DNA of 30,229 nucleotides. Source: Rhodospirillaceae bacterium (GTDB lineage: Bacteria; Pseudomonadota; Alphaproteobacteria; UBA8366). Positions 26,279 through 30,229 of this stretch are shown here, one piece after another. Location: NCBI GenBank assembly GCA_002722095.1, contig PBKG01000011.1, forward strand, positions 1 through 30,229, given 5' to 3'. The first letter of the stretch is position 1; every line of letters begins with the position of its first letter. The notes under the pieces were generated by a model. That model was not told the origin of the DNA. It saw only the letters and a list, made by a program, of their open reading frames with translations, and did no database searches. The translations under genes and the position numbers were made by a program.

Positions 26279-26975
26279 GTCGATCCCGACGGCGGAATTC
26301 GGCGACAGCATTTTCAAAATGCGAATCATCAAAGTCGGGCCATAGGACTTCCGTGAACACAAATTCGGTATAAGCAAGCTGCCAAATTAGGAAGTTGCTG
26401 ATGCGCTGCTCGCCGCTGGTGCGAATTAGGAGGTCCGGGTCGGGAATTCCTCCGGTTGCCAAGTAACGACCGAAAAGAGATTCGTCGATTGCATCCGACT
26501 GCAACGCTCCCTCTGCGACTTGGCGCGCAAGAATTCGTGCAGCCGCGACTATATCCTGCCGACCTCCGTAACTGAGCGCCAATATCAATGTCAGACCGGT
26601 ATTCCCGTCCATTGTCGTTTCAGCGTTTTCGATCAGTTCGACAATATCTTTCGGCAGACGACTGCGTTCTCCGATTACCTTGAGCCGAACATTATTCTTG
26701 TGCAATTCAGCGGTTTCCGATCGTAAATACCAGCGCAACAATCCCATTAAATCTTCGATTTCGCTGGCGGACCGGCTCCAATTCTCGGAAGAAAAGCTGA
26801 AAAGAGTCAAATATTGGATGCCGAGATCGGCAGCGCACTGTACGGCCTTGCGAGCCGATTCCGCGCCACGTCTATGTCCTTCGCTGCGCGGAAGACCACG
26901 TGCCTTTGCCCATCGACCATTCCCATCCATAACGATGGCAACGTGTGTTGGTGGTTCCTTGAGGTCTTTATCCAT
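26250..26975 (-). CDS. uppS: Undecaprenyl diphosphate synthase
   Basis: cis-Prenyltransferase that extends farnesyl diphosphate with isopentenyl diphosphate to the C55 carrier lipid used for peptidoglycan and O-antigen. The 241-residue sequence has HVAIVMDGNGRWA with catalytic Asp17, GHRRGAE, LFSFSSENW, LSYGGRQDI and PDPDLLIRTSGEQRISNFL ending in YTEFVFTEVLWPDF. It lies between frr and cdsA, 12 nt after frr, in the arrangement found in most proteobacteria. Confidence 0.97.
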   Translation of the reverse strand: MDKDLKEPPTHVAIVMDGNGRWAKARGLPRSEGHRRGAESARKAVQCAADLGIQYLTLFSFSSENWSRSASEIEDLMGLLRWYLRSETAELHKNNVRLKVIGERSRLPKDIVELIENAETTMDGNTGLTLILALSYGGRQDIVAAARILARQVAEGALQSDAIDESLFGRYLATGGIPDPDLLIRTSGEQRISNFLIWQLAYTEFVFTEVLWPDFDDSHFENAVAEFRRRDRRYGATVDSR

Positions 26976-26987
26976 GCTGGTCAGCGT

Positions 26988-27554
26988 TTAAACCTGCATA
27001 ATTTCGGCTTCTTTTTGCTCCAGCGCTTCGTCGATCTTTTTCACATGATCGTCGGTGAGTTCTTGCAGCTCATCGCCCCAGATATGCTGATCGTCTTGGG
27101 ACATGTTGCCGGACTTTTCGGCCTTTTTTAGCTGATCCATACCGTCGCGGCGTACGTTGCGCACAGCCACACGCGCCTGTTCCGCATATTTGGCAGCGAT
27201 TTTCTGGATTTCAACACGACGCTCTTCACTGAGGTCTGGAATCGGAATGCGGATTAATTGGCCATCGGTCTGCGGGTTAAGGCCGAGATCGGATTCACGA
27301 ATGCATTTTTCGACCGCCGAGACCAAACCCTTGTCCCAAACCTGAACAGTCAACAACCGGGCTTCTGGTACGTTGACCGTCCCCAATTGGTCGATCGGCA
27401 TCTGGCTGCCATAGGCATCGACCGTCAAGGGTTCCAGCATCGCGGTGGATGCGCGACCTGTTCGAAGACCTCCGAACTCCCGCGCCAGCGCAGTTAACGC
27501 GCCATCCATGCGCCGTTGAATGTCATCAATATCGAAATCGTCATCATCAGCCAT
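26988..27554 (-). CDS. frr: Ribosome recycling factor
   Basis: Splits post-termination ribosomes together with EF-G. The 188-residue protein begins with an acidic stretch, then [22 protein letters not shown], the [16 protein letters not shown] sheet segment, [14 protein letters not shown] and the C-terminal three-helix part with [20 protein letters not shown] and [12 protein letters not shown] seven bases before the ATG overlaps the pyrH stop region, and the genes are 4 nt apart, so the two are probably translationally coupled. Confidence 0.97.
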   Translation of the reverse strand: MADDDDFDIDDIQRRMDGALTALAREFGGLRTGRASTAMLEPLTVDAYGSQMPIDQLGTVNVPEARLLTVQVWDKGLVSAVEKCIRESDLGLNPQTDGQLIRIPIPDLSEERRVEIQKIAAKYAEQARVAVRNVRRDGMDQLKKAEKSGNMSQDDQHIWGDELQELTDDHVKKIDEALEQKEAEIMQV

Positions 27555-27558
27555 GGGA

Positions 27559-28287
27559 TTACCTCGCTTCCGAAATCACCGTAAATCGACCTTCGCCCTT
27601 TATAACATCAGCGAAGCCGCCTTTCTCGTTAATCGAGAAGACAATTATCGGTATTTCGTTTTCCCGTGCCAATGAAATTGCAGCCGCGTCCATGACTTTG
27701 AGGTCCCGCGAAAGCACATCCATATAAGTGAGCTGATCAAAACGTTCCGCGCTTGGGTCGGCAATTGGATCTGCAGAATATACGCCATCTACTTTGGTAG
27801 CTTTTAAAAGTGCATCGCATTCCATTTCTGATGCTCTGAGCGCCGCCGCGGTGTCGGTGGTGAAGTATGGATTTCCGGTGCCAGCGGCAAATATGACCAC
27901 CCTGCCCTTTTCCATATGCCGCACGGCGCGGCGACGAATATAGGTCTCGCACACCGCATTCATCGGGATTGCCGATTGGACTCGCGTGTCGACGCCGAGA
28001 GTTTCCAACGCGCTTTGAACAGCCAGGGCATTCATAACGGTTGCCAGCATTCCCATATAATCTGCTGACGCACGCTCCATACCGTCCGCTGCGACCGATA
28101 CTCCACGAAAGATGTTGCCGCCGCCGATTACGAGGCAGACTTCGACACCAAAGTCATTGACTGATTTGATCTCGCCGGCGACCTGGGCGACCATATCCGG
28201 ATCGAGGCCAAAATCCCGGTCGGCCATCAAGGCTTCTCCGGAGATCTTCAGCAAAACGCGGTTGAAAGTGGATTTCTTATCGGCCAT
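27559..28287 (-). CDS. pyrH: Uridylate kinase
   Basis: Phosphorylates UMP to UDP. A hexameric bacterial enzyme of the amino-acid-kinase fold, regulated by GTP and UTP in studied members. The 242 residues contain [74 protein letters not shown] and the final GEGRFTVI. It lies in the conserved tsf-pyrH-frr order, 44 nt after tsf. Confidence 0.97.
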   Translation of the reverse strand: MADKKSTFNRVLLKISGEALMADRDFGLDPDMVAQVAGEIKSVNDFGVEVCLVIGGGNIFRGVSVAADGMERASADYMGMLATVMNALAVQSALETLGVDTRVQSAIPMNAVCETYIRRRAVRHMEKGRVVIFAAGTGNPYFTTDTAAALRASEMECDALLKATKVDGVYSADPIADPSAERFDQLTYMDVLSRDLKVMDAAAISLARENEIPIIVFSINEKGGFADVIKGEGRFTVISEAR

Positions 28288-28331
28288 CTGCTCAACCGCT
28301 CCTGTTTGCGCATTGGGGTTTAAGGAAAGAG

Positions 28332-29258
28332 TTAGGTTCCGGCTGTTGCGGCCACTTCGGCAGCAAAATCACTTTCCTCTTTTTCAATCCCCTCGCCAAG
28401 ACCATAGCGAATAAAGCCCGCAACTTTAACTTCACCGCCGATGTCGCCGGCTGCATTTTTCAAGACCTTGGAAATTTTTGTCTCGTTATCGATAACGAAA
28501 GTCTGTTCCATTAGACAGACTTCCTCGTAATATTTGCGCATCCGGCCATCGACCATTTTCTCGATGATTTCGGGAGGCTTCCCGGAATCTGCGGCTTGTT
28601 CGCGCAGAACTTTCCGTTCGCGTTCTTGGTCCTCTTCAGAGACATCTTCTTTGGCAACCCATTCAGGCCTAGCCGCAGCGATATGCATTGCGAGCTGTTT
28701 TCCAAGCTCCGCAAGTTTTTCCGCGTTGCCGTCAGATTCGAGTGCCAGCAAAACTCCAATTTTGCCAAGACCCTCGGCCAAGGCACTGTGTACGTAGCTG
28801 GCGACGAGCCCGCTTCCGACGCTCACTTTGTCGGCGCGCCTGATCGACAAATTTTCGCCAATTGTTGCGATTTGCTGGGTTATTTCATCTTCGACGGACC
28901 GTCCCGTGCCTGGGTAATCGGTACCATTGATCGCCGCCAGGTCGCCCTCATTTTCAAGGGCAATGGTTGTGAGAGTGCTGACGAGTTTTTGGAAGTCTTC
29001 GTTACGCGATACAAAGTCGGTTTCCGAATTGACTTCGATAACCGCGCCGGTCGTTCCATCCGCAACAACGCCCACAAGTCCCTCCGAGGCCACCCGGCCG
29101 GCCTTTTTGGCTGCCGCAGCCAAACCTTTGGTACGAAGCCAATCGACGGCTTCCTCCACATTTCCGTCGGTTTCGGTCAGCGCCTTTTTACAGTCCATCA
29201 TACCGGCGCCGGTCTTATCTCTTAGCTCCTTGACGAGCCCCGCGCTAATTGCCGCCAT
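28332..29258 (-). CDS. tsf: Translation elongation factor Ts
   Basis: Guanine nucleotide exchange factor for EF-Tu. At 308 residues it is full length. The N-terminal UBA-like region has [20 protein letters not shown], followed by the signature [13 protein letters not shown] and two core subdomains. Two ATG codons are adjacent (29261 and 29258). I use 29258, which gives the usual MAAI start and lies 6 nt after GAAGGAAGT, although 29261 is also possible. It lies 53 bp downstream of rpsB, the standard pairing. Confidence 0.97.
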   Translation of the reverse strand: MAAISAGLVKELRDKTGAGMMDCKKALTETDGNVEEAVDWLRTKGLAAAAKKAGRVASEGLVGVVADGTTGAVIEVNSETDFVSRNEDFQKLVSTLTTIALENEGDLAAINGTDYPGTGRSVEDEITQQIATIGENLSIRRADKVSVGSGLVASYVHSALAEGLGKIGVLLALESDGNAEKLAELGKQLAMHIAAARPEWVAKEDVSEEDQERERKVLREQAADSGKPPEIIEKMVDGRMRKYYEEVCLMEQTFVIDNETKISKVLKNAAGDIGGEVKVAGFIRYGLGEGIEKEESDFAAEVAATAGT

Positions 29259-29314
29259 CATACTTCCTTCGTTGCTGGGCGGTTAAAACCGCCATTTATC
29301 GAGTTGAATTAGAT

Positions 29315-30229
29315 TTATTTCGCCTTCTCGGCATCCTCGGCTGGGCTTTCCCCTGATGGAGAGTCCTCGGTTGAGGCCTCTTCCTCAGGCGCAGTTTCCG
29401 CCGCTGCCGGCGCTTCTTCGGCTGGTGCGTCCTCAGCTTTTGTTTCCTGAGCTTGCGCCTCATCCGCACTTGCTTCGACCGCAGCCGCAGGTTTGGCCGC
29501 AGGCTTTTTCTCGACGGTGACGGTCGTTTCTTCTCCCGCGTCAAGATTTTCCGCGGGAGCTTCGTCGCCCTCGCCTGGATCACCCTCGGCACCCATTAGT
29601 CCCGCTTGCAATCCGTCCAGGACCGCATCGGCAAAGAGGTTGCAGTATAGCGATATTGCCCGCATTGCATCGTCGTTCCCCGGGACCGGCATGGAGATTC
29701 CTTCCGGGTCCGAGTTGCTATCTAGAATGCCGATTGTGGGAATCGATAATTTGCGGGCTTCCTGGACGGCGATCGATTCCTTGTTCGTATCGACAATTAC
29801 GACGATATCAGGAAGCCCCGCCATTTCCTTGATCCCGCCCAAGGCACGATCGAGCTTGTTACGTTCGCGTTCCAGGCCCAGCAGCTCTTTCTTGGTCAAG
29901 CCGACATTTTCTTCCTTGAGCAAGTCTTCGAGCTGTTTTAGCCGTTTGATCGAATTGGAAATGGTCTTCCAATTGGTCAACATTCCACCCAGCCAGCGGT
30001 GATTGACATAGTTTTGGGCGCACCGCATCGCGGCTTCTTTGACAATATCCGTCGCTTGACGTTTGGTGCCCACAAACAGCACTCGACCGCGGTTTTGGGC
30101 GACTTCGCGCACCGCCTCGAGAGCCCGGTGGAGCATTGGAACGGTCTGTTCTAAATCGATGATATGTATGCCGTTGCGTTCGCCAAAAATATAAGGCGCC
30201 ATACGCGGGTTCCAACGGCGGGTGGTGTG
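29315..30229 (-). CDS. rpsB: Small ribosomal subunit protein S2, 5' end cut by window edge
   Basis: Binds the 30S subunit late in assembly and is needed for S1 attachment. The visible 304 residues begin inside the conserved N-terminus ([20 protein letters not shown]); about 20 residues lie beyond the right edge. The core has [38 protein letters not shown] and the C-terminal [25 protein letters not shown], all standard. After this the protein continues for about 90 residues rich in Ala, Glu, Pro and Asp, which E. coli S2 (241 residues) lacks. An ATG at 30202 opens a frame, but it is internal and not the true start. Confidence 0.97.
   Translation of the reverse strand, partial: HTTRRWNPRMAPYIFGERNGIHIIDLEQTVPMLHRALEAVREVAQNRGRVLFVGTKRQATDIVKEAAMRCAQNYVNHRWLGGMLTNWKTISNSIKRLKQLEDLLKEENVGLTKKELLGLERERNKLDRALGGIKEMAGLPDIVVIVDTNKESIAVQEARKLSIPTIGILDSNSDPEGISMPVPGNDDAMRAISLYCNLFADAVLDGLQAGLMGAEGDPGEGDEAPAENLDAGEETTVTVEKKPAAKPAAAVEASADEAQAQETKAEDAPAEEAPAAAETAPEEEASTEDSPSGESPAEDAEKAK

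Noticed and set aside
28596..29225. Plus-strand frame of 209 codons opposite tsf
   Set aside because: It is antisense to a well-supported gene, shows no family motifs, and has no ribosome-binding site that stands out.
29296..29592. Minus-strand frame encoding a very basic Lys/Arg-rich protein
   Set aside because: It is a frame-shifted reading of the Ala/Glu-rich S2 tail, and its composition follows from that low-complexity sequence.

Overview
The window is a dense block of housekeeping genes from a Gram-negative alphaproteobacterium, most like the Rhodospirillales and relatives in gene order. The evidence is the lipid A and outer-membrane genes, LpxI instead of LpxH, a LexA operator of the alphaproteobacterial type (GAAC-N7-GAAC), a ComEC without the usual hydrolase motif, and the order lexA/comEC/gltX/gltA next to lpxB-lpxI-lpxA-fabZ...rpsB. 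Base composition is moderate and even. I see no insertion sequence, phage gene, integrase, CRISPR array, tRNA or rRNA.

Layout: (1) 1-636, minus strand, 3'-truncated tpiA. (2) 637-4217, plus strand, a promoter, a PpiD-type periplasmic folding factor, and trpE overlapping its end. (3) 4223-6172, minus strand, an OmpR-type response regulator followed by a membrane-anchored DUF610/YibQ deacetylase-fold protein. (4) 6173-6555, the only long gap, with three palindromic or structured elements. (5) 6556-10671, plus strand, trpG-trpD-trpC-moaC-moeA. (6) 10924-11619, lexA with its own SOS operator, convergent with comEC (11621-13726, minus). (7) 13846-16724, gltX and gltA, plus strand, closed by an intrinsic terminator. 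(8) 16800-30229, minus strand, one run of fourteen genes transcribed rpsB-tsf-pyrH-frr-uppS-cdsA-dxr-rseP-bamA-skp-fabZ-lpxA-lpxI-lpxB. rpsB is cut by the right edge.

How the genes work together: the large minus-strand cluster joins translation factors (S2, EF-Ts, RRF), UMP kinase, isoprenoid and phospholipid precursor supply (Dxr, UppS, CdsA), envelope stress proteolysis (RseP), outer-membrane protein assembly (BamA, Skp) and lipid A synthesis (FabZ, LpxA, LpxI, LpxB). PpiD belongs to the same envelope theme. trpE, trpG, trpD and trpC supply the tryptophan pathway from chorismate to indole-glycerol phosphate. moaC and moeA serve molybdenum cofactor synthesis.

I did not find a clearly new system. 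The most notable departures are the absence of lpxD from its usual place between skp and fabZ, the splitting of trpE from trpGDC by an opposing regulator operon, the structured 383-bp gap between regulator and trpG, a Gly/His-rich PpiD tail that shares its codons with the trpE ribosome-binding site, and a roughly 90-residue acidic tail on ribosomal protein S2.
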